In this document: positions 1-8,852 of the stretch, in pieces
Layout of the letters: each line of letters starts with the position of its first letter
How positions within the stretch are numbered: the stretch's first letter is position 1
Assembly: GCF_008727795.1 (NCBI RefSeq)
Contig: NZ_CP044222.1
Span: forward strand, 1,798,001-1,862,000
Direction of reading: 5' to 3'
From: Nitrincola iocasae
Lineage (GTDB): Bacteria > Pseudomonadota > Gammaproteobacteria > Pseudomonadales > Balneatricaceae
DNA length: 64,000 nt
The notes under the pieces: model-generated
Database searches by the model: none
Told to the model about the DNA's origin: nothing
The model's input: the letters and a program-made list of their open reading frames with translations, nothing else
Made by a program: the position numbers and the translations under genes

Positions 1-417
1 TCCTCTGACTTGTTGCAAGCGGATGATTTCCGTTATATCAATGATGTACCAACAGGTATTTATACCATTCCTGAAATCAGTTCAGTGGGTAAAACTGAAG
101 AAGAGTTGACTCAGGATTGTGTACCCTATGAAGTCGGACAGGCCTTTTTCAAGGATACCGCGCGTGCGCAGATTTCCGGTGAGCCTGTGGGAATGTTAAA
201 AATTCTTTTCCATCGGGAAACCTTTCAGATTCTGGGTATTCACTGCTTTGGTGATCAGGCCTCAGAGATTATCCATATCGGTCAGGCGATCATGAGCCAG
301 GAAGGTAAGGCGAATACATTGAAGTATTTCGTTAATACCACCTTTAACTATCCGACCATGGCAGAAGCCTATCGGGTGGCTGCAATTGCAGGTATTAATC
401 GCGTCGACAATCTTTGA
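1..417 (+). CDS. sthA: Soluble pyridine nucleotide transhydrogenase, C-terminal part (cut by window edge)
   Basis: The reading frame is open from base 1 and ends in TGA at 415-417, so about 138 C-terminal residues are present. They form the dimerisation domain of the pyridine nucleotide-disulphide oxidoreductase fold, with TGIYTIPEISSVG near the start and the late stretch NTTFNYPTMAEAYRVAA, which closely resembles the end of E. coli SthA (UdhA). The enzyme is an FAD protein that moves hydride between NADPH and NAD+ in the cytoplasm. The FAD and NAD(P) domains lie outside the window, so identity rests on the tail alone. Dihydrolipoamide dehydrogenase or mercuric reductase relatives are less likely because the catalytic His-Glu tail motif HAHPT is replaced by the SthA-type FNYPT. 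Confidence 0.9.
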   Translation, partial: SSDLLQADDFRYINDVPTGIYTIPEISSVGKTEEELTQDCVPYEVGQAFFKDTARAQISGEPVGMLKILFHRETFQILGIHCFGDQASEIIHIGQAIMSQEGKANTLKYFVNTTFNYPTMAEAYRVAAIAGINRVDNL

Positions 418-420
418 TTG

Positions 421-905
421 GATTGAGGGGTGAGTGCCATGCTGGGGGGGTGTCGCTCTGGTATGGCTTGTGGGTTGGTGCCGCACTGGGGTGGTGTCGC
501 TTTGGTGTGGTGCGCGGGTTGGTGCCATGCTGGGGTGGTGATATCGCTTTGGTGTGACACGCTTTTCGTCATCCATGACCGCTCGGCTGTCGCCATCCAT
601 GGCGCCAGACGGTCACCCCAAAGCGATACACCACCCTGCCGAAACCCAGTGCCAGCTTGCATATAAAAAGCATGATCACTGCTTAGATCTCGGTATTCAG
701 TTTCGAGTTCGACAGCATGCTAGGGATTTTCCGCAAATACCGATTTTAAGCAGACTTTCCGCTGGCACCCAAGTTTGGGAGGGTTGATGGGATCGGATAT
801 GGCTGACCCTGTGCGCCAGGGAAGGCGCACTGGAGCCATCAGGGATGATTTCACGGCGAGTCAGACAGATCCGATCCCATCAGCCCTGGATCAGCCACAA
901 GACTA
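421..905. repeat. Mosaic palindromic intergenic repeat, copy A
   Basis: No credible gene lies between sthA and the minus-strand gene ending at 925. The stretch is a mosaic related to 49705-50031. An outer inverted repeat (arms about 532-558 and 612-636, core ATCGCTTTGGTG and its complement) encloses GACCGCTCGGCTG. Two more degenerate copies of the left arm precede it near 446 and 489. A second inverted repeat has arms near 786-807 and 859-880 (core GATGGGATCGGA) around GCGCCAGGGAAGGCGCAC and TTCACGGCG. Relative to copy B, this copy carries roughly 85 extra bases near 655-745. Short open frames here are by-products of the repeat. Confidence 0.8.
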
Positions 906-924
906 CACGTAATGGTAGAGAGAA

Positions 925-1206
925 TTACTCACCCGGTTTTTTGTATACATCATCTTCGTAATAGCGGCCACTGATTTCGAGCTTCTTTTCAATCAATCTG
1001 TTCAGATATTTCCAGATGAAAAAAGCTGGTGTCATCATAATCATGATGGCCAGCGTCAGCGCGGCTCCTCCATGACTGGTGGGTGACAGGCTGATGGCCC
1101 AATCCAGAAAGCCGGTTTTCCGTCCCAGGTAAAACCATAGAATTAAAAAAACAAAGCCGCCAGCGACACCTAGATGATGTAACAGTTTTTTTTGGGAATC
1201 AGTCAT
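925..1206 (-). CDS. Small two-helix membrane protein, unknown function
   Basis: The predicted protein has 93 residues. It has a hydrophobic helix at about 13-29 (VAGGFVFLILWFYLG), a second at about 48-68 (ALTLAIMIMMTPAFFIW), and a charged tail RYYEDDVYKKPGE that should be cytoplasmic. I do not recognise the family. Its start overlaps the last 8 bases of the PilZ gene upstream on the same strand, so the two are probably translated together. A role linked to c-di-GMP signalling or envelope maintenance would be inference from position only. Confidence 0.75.
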   Translation of the reverse strand: MTDSQKKLLHHLGVAGGFVFLILWFYLGRKTGFLDWAISLSPTSHGGAALTLAIMIMMTPAFFIWKYLNRLIEKKLEISGRYYEDDVYKKPGE

Positions 1207-1780
1207 CTGTCGACTCTATCGGCTGGGCTTTATGCTGATCAATCTGTGAGCGCAAAATCAGTCTGGCTAGCTCCATGCGACAGGCTTCTGGCATGCGCAG
1301 GAATTCCAGTCCTATATCATATCCACCCCCTTCCTGAGACTCGCAGCGCTTAACTTCCGTCATTAGCCTGAGTCCTGTTTCAGATTCTGGCATGAACAGG
1401 CGTATAGAGGCTTTCTCACCGATAGCAAGAGAGATTGGATAGCTTAAAGACAGGCCGCCTTCACTCAAATTCACCAGATCTGCACGAATATTGAATCCGG
1501 GTTCATCGCTGGCGGTCAGGGAGTTGGCAATGACATCAGTTTTCTGGTTCAGAAGCTGAAACAGTTGCAGCAACTTGTCTGATGCATCATCAACACTGGA
1601 AAGGTGTTGTTCGATAGCTAGATTCAGATGTTGCAGTTCCGCGTGCAACATAAAATGCGGCGAAACTTTAAAGGTTCCTGGTAAGGGGTAATCCTGTGGC
1701 TGAGTATCTGTTTCCAGAAGTTGAAACTCCAGTGCAACCCACTTGTCAATGCGATAGAATTGTCGGCGATCCTGTTCCAA
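1199..1780 (-). CDS. PilZ domain protein (probable c-di-GMP receptor)
   Basis: The protein has 193 residues. The N-terminus DRRQFYRID contains an RxxxR pattern (R6 to R10), and NLSEGGLSLSYP at about 105-116 supplies the second half of the c-di-GMP motif (D/NxSxxG). It is followed by a beta-rich PilZ barrel ending in YDIGLEFLRM. Both binding elements are intact, so ligand binding is plausible. The spacing between the RxxxR element and NLSEGG is long (about 95 residues), implying an extra N-terminal helical segment as in YcgR-like or PilZ-extended proteins. The gene is divergent from lolC/E, 104 bases away, and overlaps the small membrane gene downstream. The output target is unknown. Confidence 0.85.
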   Translation of the reverse strand: MEQDRRQFYRIDKWVALEFQLLETDTQPQDYPLPGTFKVSPHFMLHAELQHLNLAIEQHLSSVDDASDKLLQLFQLLNQKTDVIANSLTASDEPGFNIRADLVNLSEGGLSLSYPISLAIGEKASIRLFMPESETGLRLMTEVKRCESQEGGGYDIGLEFLRMPEACRMELARLILRSQIDQHKAQPIESTDD

Positions 1781-1884
1781 AACGTTTCTCCGTTGTGTTG
1801 TTTGCCGGTTTATCGGTCGAGTATAACGAATAATCCCATCAATCTGTTATAGGCAGCTTCAGCTGATATTGGTTTAACCCAGCT

Positions 1885-3132
1885 ATGTTCAGACCTTTTT
1901 CGCTTTTTGTCGGTCTCCGCTACACCGCCGCCAAACGTGGCAACCATTTTATCTCATTTATTTCATTGGTTTCGATGCTTGGATTAACCTTGGGGGTAGC
2001 GGCGTTGATCGTTGTACTGTCGGTTATGAATGGTTTTGACCGTGAGCTTCGTCAGCGTATTCTGGGTATGGTGCCACATGCCACGTTGAGCGATTATCAA
2101 AGTGAAATGTATGACTGGCAGGCGGTTAGCGAGCGCGTTAAACGCTCATCCCAGGTGATTGCATCAGCACCTTATATCCATGCTCAAGGCATGCTTACTC
2201 ACGCCGGTCAGGTTCAGGGTGTGTTGGTCAATGGTATTAGCCCTGAGTTGGAAGCCGATGTTTCTATCATTGAAGATCATTTTATGTCCGGCTCACTGGA
2301 TTCGTTAGTCGCTGGTGATTTTAACATCATACTCGGTGAACTCCTGGCCAGGCACTTGGGTGCACGTCCTGGAGATCTTATTACCCTGGTATTGCCTGAA
2401 GCCTCTGTCAGCATTGCTGGTATTGTGCCGCGGATGAAACGCTTTACAGTCGCGGGTATTTTCTCGGTAGGAGCTGAGCTGGATGCCAGCATGGCCTATA
2501 TCCATATTGATGATGCCGCTCGCATTAAACGCATGCCTGAGGGGAGTGTGGATGGGCTGCGTATTGCGTTTACAGATCTGTTCCAGGCGCCGCTTCTAGT
2601 CAGAGAGTTGGCTTCGGAACTGGCTCGACCCATGCAGGTCTCTGATTGGACACGTACTCATGGCAATCTGTTTCAGGCCATTCAGATGGAAAAACGCATG
2701 ATTGGCTTGTTACTGTTTCTGATCGTGTTTGTTGCAGCGTTTAATATTGTCTCCACGCTGGTCATGGTGGTGACAGACAAGCGGGCTGATATTGCCATTT
2801 TGCGTACTATGGGCGCCACTCCAGCGATGATACTGCGGATTTTTATGATACAGGGGGCGGTGATAGGTTTTATCGGCACTACACTGGGTTTGATTTTGGG
2901 GGTAATACTGGCCCTGACGGTCAGTGATTTGGTATCTGGCTTTGAGCGCCTGATGGGAATAGAGTTTCTGTCGGCCGAGGTCTATTTTATCAATTATCTG
3001 CCGTCTCAGGTTAAAGTGAGTGATCTGGTTACGATCGTCACGACTGCCTTGTCGATCAGTTTCTTTGCTACTCTCTACCCAGCCTGGAAAGCCTCAAGAA
3101 CTCAGCCAGCCGAGGCATTGCGTTATGAATAA
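1885..3132 (+). CDS. lolC: Lipoprotein-releasing ABC transporter permease (LolC/LolE/LolF family)
   Basis: The protein has 415 residues with the MacB/FtsX-type topology of Lol permeases: a first helix at about 25-48, a large periplasmic domain, then three C-terminal helices (about 275-300, 315-345 and 375-400). The N-terminus FVGLRYTAAKRGNHFISFIS and SVMNGFDRELRQRILGMVPH are typical of LolC/E. With LolD it extracts mature lipoproteins from the inner membrane and hands them to LolA. The gene overlaps lolD by 8 bases. Only one permease gene is present, whereas E. coli and Pseudomonas have lolC and lolE flanking lolD. It may therefore act as a homodimeric LolF, or its partner may lie elsewhere. 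The symbol is provisional. Confidence 0.9.
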   Translation: MFRPFSLFVGLRYTAAKRGNHFISFISLVSMLGLTLGVAALIVVLSVMNGFDRELRQRILGMVPHATLSDYQSEMYDWQAVSERVKRSSQVIASAPYIHAQGMLTHAGQVQGVLVNGISPELEADVSIIEDHFMSGSLDSLVAGDFNIILGELLARHLGARPGDLITLVLPEASVSIAGIVPRMKRFTVAGIFSVGAELDASMAYIHIDDAARIKRMPEGSVDGLRIAFTDLFQAPLLVRELASELARPMQVSDWTRTHGNLFQAIQMEKRMIGLLLFLIVFVAAFNIVSTLVMVVTDKRADIAILRTMGATPAMILRIFMIQGAVIGFIGTTLGLILGVILALTVSDLVSGFERLMGIEFLSAEVYFINYLPSQVKVSDLVTIVTTALSISFFATLYPAWKASRTQPAEALRYE

Positions 3133-3817
3133 CTCCAAGGTACTAAATGCAACGCAGATCAGTCGTTGTTATCAGGAAGCTGGGCAAACATTGCAAATTC
3201 TGGATCAATTGGATTTCAGTGTTAATAAAGGGCAGCGCCTGGCTATAGTCGGTAGTTCCGGTAGTGGTAAGAGCACGCTGTTAAACATCCTCGGAGGGTT
3301 GGAGAAGCCGGATACCGGTGATGTTATTTTGCAGGGCGACTCACTTTACAGTGTTTCTGAAAACCGACGTTGCCGTATTCGCAATGAAAAGCTGGGGTTC
3401 GTTTATCAGTTTCATCATTTGTTGCATGAGTTTAGCGCGCTGGAAAATATTGCTATGCCCTTATTGATTCGGGGTGAGTCTGCGACAGTTGCCAGCGAGG
3501 CAGCTGAACTGTTGTTGCAGCAGGTTGGTTTAAGCCACAGAGCCAGTCATAAACCAGGACAACTCAGTGGCGGTGAGCGTCAGCGTGTTGCAATTGCCCG
3601 TGCGCTGGTGACACATCCAGCCTGTGTACTGATGGATGAGCCAACTGGCAATCTGGACCGGCACACTGCTGATGAAGTCCAGCGTTATCTGGATCATCTG
3701 AATCAGGAGCTGGGGATTGCCTTTGTCGTGGTCACCCACGATCTGAATTTAGCGGCGCGTATGGATCAGGTATTTTTACTGCAAGACGGGCGCTTGGTAG
3801 AGCAAGCCGGGGATTAG
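3125..3817 (+). CDS. lolD: Lipoprotein-releasing ABC transporter ATPase LolD
   Basis: The chosen start is the ATG at 3125, which gives the 230-residue length usual for LolD and overlaps the permease stop. A longer in-frame extension from 3020 would run deep into the permease gene. Walker A is GSSGSGKST at 43-51, Q-loop YQFHHLLHEF, signature LSGGERQR, Walker B VLMDEPTGNLD and switch VVTHD. It supplies ATP hydrolysis for lipoprotein release from the inner membrane. The 3' end overlaps the convergent DUF2062 gene by 4 bases. Confidence 0.95.
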   Translation: MNNSKVLNATQISRCYQEAGQTLQILDQLDFSVNKGQRLAIVGSSGSGKSTLLNILGGLEKPDTGDVILQGDSLYSVSENRRCRIRNEKLGFVYQFHHLLHEFSALENIAMPLLIRGESATVASEAAELLLQQVGLSHRASHKPGQLSGGERQRVAIARALVTHPACVLMDEPTGNLDRHTADEVQRYLDHLNQELGIAFVVVTHDLNLAARMDQVFLLQDGRLVEQAGD

Positions 3818-4371
3818 TTGGGGTTGTTATTCTGATCAAGCTGCTGGCGTTTCAGGCGTTCTCGTCCCCGCTTTATCCAGCTGCGGCGTACCTGGATAGT
3901 CCAGAGGACTCGAATGCCTATAAATCCTATGATTCCGGCAACCAGTCCTGAAATCAGGGAACCCAGCACCAGAGGGCGCCAAATGTGTTTGAAATTATCG
4001 TAAAGGGTATCCAGGTGCCAGACCATGACATCAGCATGATCGTCAACCCCCAGAATCAACTGTCCAATACGGTAAGAAAAATAGAGCATTGCCGGCATGG
4101 TTATTGGATTTGAAATCCATACCAAGGTAATGGAAATCGGTAGGTTCGAACTCATTAGCACGGCCAGTATAGCGGCGACAACCATTTGAAAAGGCATGGG
4201 AATAAAAGCACAAAAAATCCCCACCAGAAATGCCAGGGAGACAGAACGATGAGAGAGGTGCCAGAGCCCCGGATTTTTGATATGTTCACCTAACCAACTA
4301 AGGTGTGGGTGATTCTTGACCCAGTGTGGGTCTGGCATGTATTTTTTCAGGGTTTTACGCGGCATGATCAA
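3814..4371 (-). CDS. DUF2062 domain membrane protein
   Basis: The protein has 185 residues. A basic N-terminus (PRKTLKKYMPDPHW) is followed by the DUF2062 core, with hydrophobic segments at about 47-75 and 85-110 and another at about 140-165. The C-terminus is strongly basic (RRSWIKRGRERLKRQQ). The NPITMPAMLYFSYRIG stretch is the family hallmark. The function of DUF2062 proteins is not established. The gene sits between lolD and comEC, as I recall for Pseudomonas. It converges with lolD (4-base overlap) and diverges from comEC. MPRKTL (start 4365) is an equally possible start. Confidence 0.85.
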   Translation of the reverse strand: MIMPRKTLKKYMPDPHWVKNHPHLSWLGEHIKNPGLWHLSHRSVSLAFLVGIFCAFIPMPFQMVVAAILAVLMSSNLPISITLVWISNPITMPAMLYFSYRIGQLILGVDDHADVMVWHLDTLYDNFKHIWRPLVLGSLISGLVAGIIGFIGIRVLWTIQVRRSWIKRGRERLKRQQLDQNNNPN

Positions 4372-4440
4372 CTAATCAAGGATGGGTGATCCGAGTATTA
4401 TGCCGTTTTAGACCTGTCAAACCAATAGCAAGGATCAAGG

Positions 4441-6690
4441 ATGATCGCTTATCTCTCCGGCCTGTTCGTCGTCACTTTTTTACCCCGACTTTCCCTTGTC
4501 TGGCTGTTTGTGTTGCTACTGCCTCTGAGCTGGTACCACAGGCTACGCCGGTTAATATTGTATTTTTTTGCGGGTGTGCTGGTGGCCAGTATTTATGGTG
4601 CTTGGCAATTACAGCATCGTTTACCAGCTGCCTTGGATCGTACTGACTCTGTGTTTACCGGCATTGTCGCCGACTTACCTGAAAATAATGAGCAGCGTAC
4701 GCGTTTTATCTTGTCTGTTGAGGCTGGCGAGAGTGTGGATCCGGCATTACAGCGGCTGCGCAGGATTCGGGTTAATCAGTATCATCTGCAAGATGAACAA
4801 GCCAAGCCGATAGCCGCTGGCGATAAGTTGACCCTGTTGCTGAAGCTGCATACTCCACATTTTATGCAAAATCCAGATGCTTTTGATCTGGAATTGCACT
4901 TTCTGCGTTCGGGTTGGGATGCCAGCGCTACGCTACTGGAGGTAATTGAACACCAACCAGGCCATAATAAATTCCAGTCAGTACGAGAGCATTTTCGAAC
5001 CTATTTGAAACGCGAGTTTGCAGCTTCTGATGCTCACTGGTTGTTGCCTGCGATCTTATTGGGTGATCGTTCAGCCATGACAGATGAACACTGGCTGATA
5101 CTGCAACGTACCGGTACAGCGCATCTGCTGGTAGTGAGCGGTTTGCATATAGCCGTGATGACGGGGGTCGGGTTGTTGTCCGGGCGCGTGTTTACGAGTT
5201 TGATGCTGCTGGCTGGGATACGGCATAGCTACCTGCGCACATTGCCATTATTGCTGGCATTGATAATGGCTACGGGTTATGCAGCTCTAGCCGGATTTAA
5301 TTTGCCAGTTCAGCGTGCCTGGTTGATGGTTTGCGTATTTCTGGCTGGGGAGTGGCGGCTGCTGCAGTTTTCCGGTTGGATGCGCTGGCGTATCGCATTG
5401 ATAGCAATAGTAACGTTGCAGCCCTTGGCTGTAATACAACCTGGAGCCTGGATGTCCTTTGCGGCTGTGGCATTGTTACTGTTCTTGTCAGATTGTCATC
5501 GATCCAGGCATAAAGAGTGGTTGGGCCAGTTGTTCAGAGCGCAGTGGTTTATTTTTATTGGCATGCTACCGGTTATGGCGGTGGTGTTTCAGCAGTTGGG
5601 TTTGGCCGCCCCGGTGATTAATATTTTTACCGTTCCCATATTTTCATTATTTATAATGCTATTGCCAGCTTTTCTATTGGGCGTGTTTTTAGAATGGACT
5701 TGGGTGATAGAGGTTCTGGTGTTGTTTATAGATGGTTTTTGGCTGCTCTTGCAACATCTGTCACAAATACCTGGCGGATATCATGCCCTTGTTAAGCCTT
5801 CGGTAGTGGTGGTGTTATTGCTTGTTCCTCTACTAATTAGCTTGCTGGCCCCTTTGCCTTGGCGCTGGAAATGGACGGCGCTACTACTGTTTATCCCCTT
5901 GATCTGGCCGCCATCAGATAAGCCATCAACTGGCGATTTTCGCGCAATAGTGTTCGATGCCGGACAGGGACTTGCCGTGCTCATAGAAACACAGGAGCAT
6001 CTGCTCATGTATGATACTGGGCCAGGTTATTATGGCGGTGGTAGTGCTTGGTCTTATGCTGTTGAGCCCTGGTTTAAAGCCCGAAATATAGATTATTTGG
6101 ATCACTTGGTGGTGAGTCATAACGATCTTGATCACGCTGGTGGCTTGAGTGCTTTGAAAACCCGCTTAGAAATTAGGCGACTGGAGTCGGGTAGTCCGAT
6201 ACAGCAGCAGAACTTTTTGTCTTGTCATCAACACCAGAGTTGGGAATATGATGGCGTCAGCTTTCGTTATTTGACCGATATGCCGCCAGTCACGACTAAT
6301 GAGAATGATCATTCTTGTGTGCTTGAGGTGCGCAATGCGGACTGTGCTTTGTTCTTACCGGGAGATATCCGGGTTACAACCGAGTATGATTTGATTCGCA
6401 GTAAGCGTCTTGAGCCTGTTACATGGCTGGTTGCAGCACACCATGGCAGTAGCAGTTCTTCTAGCATAGCTTTTATCGACAGCTTACTACCAAAAGCAGT
6501 CATTTATGCCGCTGGCTTTAATAATCGTTATAACCACCCGGTTGCTGAGGTTACAGAACGATTTAGACGTCGTGGTATCGAGGCTTATAATACGGCTGAA
6601 ATGGGCGCAATTACCCTGGATGCAAAAGCGGGGCAGTGTCGGGAATCTGTGCAAAGGCAACAAAAAAGACGTTATTGGACAAGTGGTTGA
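4441..6690 (+). CDS. comEC: DNA internalisation protein ComEC/Rec2
   Basis: The protein has 749 residues, full length for the family. Parts in order: N-terminal helices and the DUF4131 OB-like domain (about 1-165), the multi-helix competence domain (about 195-490, with LLVVSGLHIAVMTG), and a C-terminal metallo-beta-lactamase-like domain (about 500-740). That last domain has VVSHNDLDHAGG (HxxxDH metal motif), LFLPGDI and AAHHGSSSSSS. It forms the inner-membrane channel that takes up single-stranded DNA during natural transformation. The metal ligands look intact, so the nuclease-like domain may be active. No other competence genes are in the window. It is divergent from the DUF2062 gene. Confidence 0.93.
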   Translation: MIAYLSGLFVVTFLPRLSLVWLFVLLLPLSWYHRLRRLILYFFAGVLVASIYGAWQLQHRLPAALDRTDSVFTGIVADLPENNEQRTRFILSVEAGESVDPALQRLRRIRVNQYHLQDEQAKPIAAGDKLTLLLKLHTPHFMQNPDAFDLELHFLRSGWDASATLLEVIEHQPGHNKFQSVREHFRTYLKREFAASDAHWLLPAILLGDRSAMTDEHWLILQRTGTAHLLVVSGLHIAVMTGVGLLSGRVFTSLMLLAGIRHSYLRTLPLLLALIMATGYAALAGFNLPVQRAWLMVCVFLAGEWRLLQFSGWMRWRIALIAIVTLQPLAVIQPGAWMSFAAVALLLFLSDCHRSRHKEWLGQLFRAQWFIFIGMLPVMAVVFQQLGLAAPVINIFTVPIFSLFIMLLPAFLLGVFLEWTWVIEVLVLFIDGFWLLLQHLSQIPGGYHALVKPSVVVVLLLVPLLISLLAPLPWRWKWTALLLFIPLIWPPSDKPSTGDFRAIVFDAGQGLAVLIETQEHLLMYDTGPGYYGGGSAWSYAVEPWFKARNIDYLDHLVVSHNDLDHAGGLSALKTRLEIRRLESGSPIQQQNFLSCHQHQSWEYDGVSFRYLTDMPPVTTNENDHSCVLEVRNADCALFLPGDIRVTTEYDLIRSKRLEPVTWLVAAHHGSSSSSSIAFIDSLLPKAVIYAAGFNNRYNHPVAEVTERFRRRGIEAYNTAEMGAITLDAKAGQCRESVQRQQKRRYWTSG

Positions 6691-6747
6691 TCTGCTGTTT
6701 TTATGTGTTTCATGGTAGAGTTAGGCTGATATAGGGAGGCTTGCAGA

Positions 6748-7368
6748 GTGTTTGAACTGATTAAATCGGGTGGTTGGCTGATGTTGCCGATCATCGCTTG
6801 TTCTGTTGCAGCCATGGCGATCTGTTTTGAACGCTTGTGGTTTTTAAAAACTGGCCGAGTGATTCCCCAGGGATTGCTGGCTGAGGTCTGGGAATTGATT
6901 CGTAGCGGTGAAATGACACCGGAACGCCTGAGAGTAATTTCTGAAGGCAGTCCGCTGGGTAGTGTTATTGTTTCCGGTGTACGCAATGCGCGTTATGGTC
7001 GTGAGATCATGAAAGACAGTATTGAAGAGTCTGCCAGTCATGTCATTCATGAACTGGAGCGGTATCTAAATCCACTCGGTACCATTGCAGCGGTCACGCC
7101 TTTGCTGGGGCTATTGGGAACTGTTATCGGTATGATCAAGGTGTTTACCGCTATCATGATTCAGGGTACAGGTAATGCTAATGTGCTGGCTGGTGGAATC
7201 TCGGAAGCGCTGATTACCACGGCTGCGGGTTTATCGGTTGCCATACCCGCGCTGGTGATGCATCGGTATTTTCAACGCCGCATTGACACCCTGGTCATCA
7301 CCATGGAGCAGGAAGCCGTTAAGCTGGTTGAAGTGTTACATGGCGAGCGCGATGACAGTCTTTCATAG
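6748..7368 (+). CDS. MotA/TolQ/ExbB proton channel family protein
   Basis: The protein has 206 residues starting at GTG 6748, with GGGAGG about 13 bases upstream. It has a helix at about 9-28, a cytoplasmic stretch, and the family core TPLLGLLGTVIGMIKVF (about 114-130) followed by a third helix ALITTAAGLSVAIPALVMHRYF. It is an inner-membrane stator subunit that would form a proton channel with the ExbD-like product of the next gene, 12 bases downstream. The pair sits in the lipid A operon rather than next to tonB or tolA, so its energised partner is unknown. The same position is occupied by an exbB/exbD pair in Pseudomonas as I remember it. Confidence 0.9.
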   Translation: MFELIKSGGWLMLPIIACSVAAMAICFERLWFLKTGRVIPQGLLAEVWELIRSGEMTPERLRVISEGSPLGSVIVSGVRNARYGREIMKDSIEESASHVIHELERYLNPLGTIAAVTPLLGLLGTVIGMIKVFTAIMIQGTGNANVLAGGISEALITTAAGLSVAIPALVMHRYFQRRIDTLVITMEQEAVKLVEVLHGERDDSLS

Positions 7369-7380
7369 CAGGAGCGCCCG

Positions 7381-7833
7381 GTGAAATTTTCTCGTCAGCG
7401 ACAAGAGGACCTCAGTATTAATCTGACGCCCTTGATTGATGTTGTGTTTCTGTTATTGATTTTCTTTATGGTGACCACCACGTTCACGCGTGAAACCCAA
7501 TTAGAGGTGAGTCTGCCAGAGGCCGAATCAGCGCAAGCCGTTGCGCAGGAGCAAGAACGTATCGATGTCGTGATTAATGCTGAGGGATTATATTCCGTCA
7601 ATGGGCAGGCGCTGGTTAATGCGCAGGCCCTGACGCTTCGCCGTGCCATCACGGAATTGGTAGGTGAGCAGCGTGCTATTCCGTTTGTCATCACCGCCGA
7701 TGCGCAGACTCCCCATCAAGCTGTCGTATCGGCTATGGATGTAGCTGGTCAGTTGGGCTTCTCTCAATTGCGTATTACTACGCAAGAGAGTGCTGAGCAA
7801 TCACTGCCAGTTACCGATGAAAACAGCGAATGA
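7381..7833 (+). CDS. ExbD/TolR family biopolymer transport protein
   Basis: The protein has 150 residues starting at GTG 7381, with AGGAG about 7 bases upstream. A short cytoplasmic N-terminus and a single helix at about 19-38 contain the LTPLIDVVFLLLIFFM motif, whose aspartate is the proton-relay residue of the family. A periplasmic domain follows (about 45-140). It pairs with the upstream ExbB-like protein. The lpxK start overlaps its stop by 4 bases, so translation is coupled to lipid A synthesis. It is not the ExbD pair of the TonB operon at 52-54 kb. Confidence 0.9.
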   Translation: MKFSRQRQEDLSINLTPLIDVVFLLLIFFMVTTTFTRETQLEVSLPEAESAQAVAQEQERIDVVINAEGLYSVNGQALVNAQALTLRRAITELVGEQRAIPFVITADAQTPHQAVVSAMDVAGQLGFSQLRITTQESAEQSLPVTDENSE

Positions 7834-8852
7834 AGTCATTGCTGGAGCAGGCCTGGTATCAACAAGCCGCTTGGTTAAGTGTGTTGCGGCCACTATCTGC
7901 AGGCTTTACTTACCTGGCTCGGCGCCGCCGGAAAGCGTTTAGAGATTCCAAAAAAAGTTGGATTGCCCCTGTACCAGTGGTGGTAGTAGGTAACATCAGC
8001 GTTGGTGGAACTGGCAAAACACCCATTGTCTTAGCGCTCATTGAGCTATTGCAAAGCCAAGGTTATAAACCGGGGGTTGTCAGTCGTGGCTATGGCGCCA
8101 ATCCGCCTCGGTTTCCCTGGTTGGTCGAGCCTGAACAGAGCGCAAAGCAGGCGGGCGATGAGCCACTGCTAATTGCTATACGCGGGCAGGTCCCTGTAGT
8201 TATTGATCCAGATCGCCCTGCGGCTGTGCGTCATTTGCTCTCCCATTTTGATTGTGATGTGGTGATCAGTGATGATGGATTACAGCATTATGCTCTGGCA
8301 CGCGATATTGAAATTGCCGTTATTGATGGGGCTCGAGGATTGGGCAATCGACGCTGTTTACCAGAGGGAGCGTTACGCGAGCCGCCGGAGCGCTTGTCTG
8401 ACGTGGATTTTATTCTTCAAAATGGTAATGCTGAAGTACCGCAGTATACGGATGCGCAGGTGTTTCATCTGTCGGCAACGGCTATGCTGAATTTGAATTC
8501 CCGGGAATCCATACCGGTGGATGCATGGGTTGCCACTCATGGAACGACGCCTGTTGCTGCCGTAGCGGGCATCGGTAATCCTGGACGCTTTTTTACAACC
8601 TTGCGTGAGTTAGGGTTGCTGGTTGAGGAGCATCCTTTTCCGGATCATCATCCCTTCGTTGCCGAAGATTTGTCGCAATTAGTCAGCACTGCAGTCGTCA
8701 TGACAGAAAAAGATGCGGTAAAATGTCGTCAGTTTGATTGTCCCGGTTGCTGGGTGCTGCAAGTCAGCGCTATTTTACCGGATAGCTTTAAACAGTCACT
8801 GCAGCAACAGCTTGCAGTCGTCCAACGTGAAAAAGGTAAACAGCATGGATAA
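7830..8852 (+). CDS. lpxK: Tetraacyldisaccharide 4'-kinase LpxK
   Basis: The protein has 340 residues. The membrane-proximal N-terminus is basic (YLARRRRKAFRDS), followed by Walker A GNISVGGTGKTP at about 53-64. Further family blocks are VSRGYG, DEPLLIA and VVISDDGLQHYALARDIEI. LpxK phosphorylates the 4' position of the lipid A disaccharide to give lipid IVA at the inner membrane. It is translationally coupled to the exbD-like gene (ATGA) and to the Trm112-like gene (8-base overlap). I see no msbA between comEC and lpxK. Confidence 0.95.
   Translation: MKSLLEQAWYQQAAWLSVLRPLSAGFTYLARRRRKAFRDSKKSWIAPVPVVVVGNISVGGTGKTPIVLALIELLQSQGYKPGVVSRGYGANPPRFPWLVEPEQSAKQAGDEPLLIAIRGQVPVVIDPDRPAAVRHLLSHFDCDVVISDDGLQHYALARDIEIAVIDGARGLGNRRCLPEGALREPPERLSDVDFILQNGNAEVPQYTDAQVFHLSATAMLNLNSRESIPVDAWVATHGTTPVAAVAGIGNPGRFFTTLRELGLLVEEHPFPDHHPFVAEDLSQLVSTAVVMTEKDAVKCRQFDCPGCWVLQVSAILPDSFKQSLQQQLAVVQREKGKQHG

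Noticed and set aside
430..787. Several overlapping open frames on both strands after sthA
   Set aside because: They lie in the mosaic palindromic repeat, have no ribosome-binding sites, and mirror one another because of the inverted repeats.
3020..3124. Upstream extension of lolD
   Set aside because: It would overlap the permease gene by over 100 bases; ATG 3125 gives the normal LolD start and length.
8734..8844. Upstream extension of the Trm112-like gene
   Set aside because: It lies inside lpxK in another frame; the family starts at MDKKLLDILVCP.
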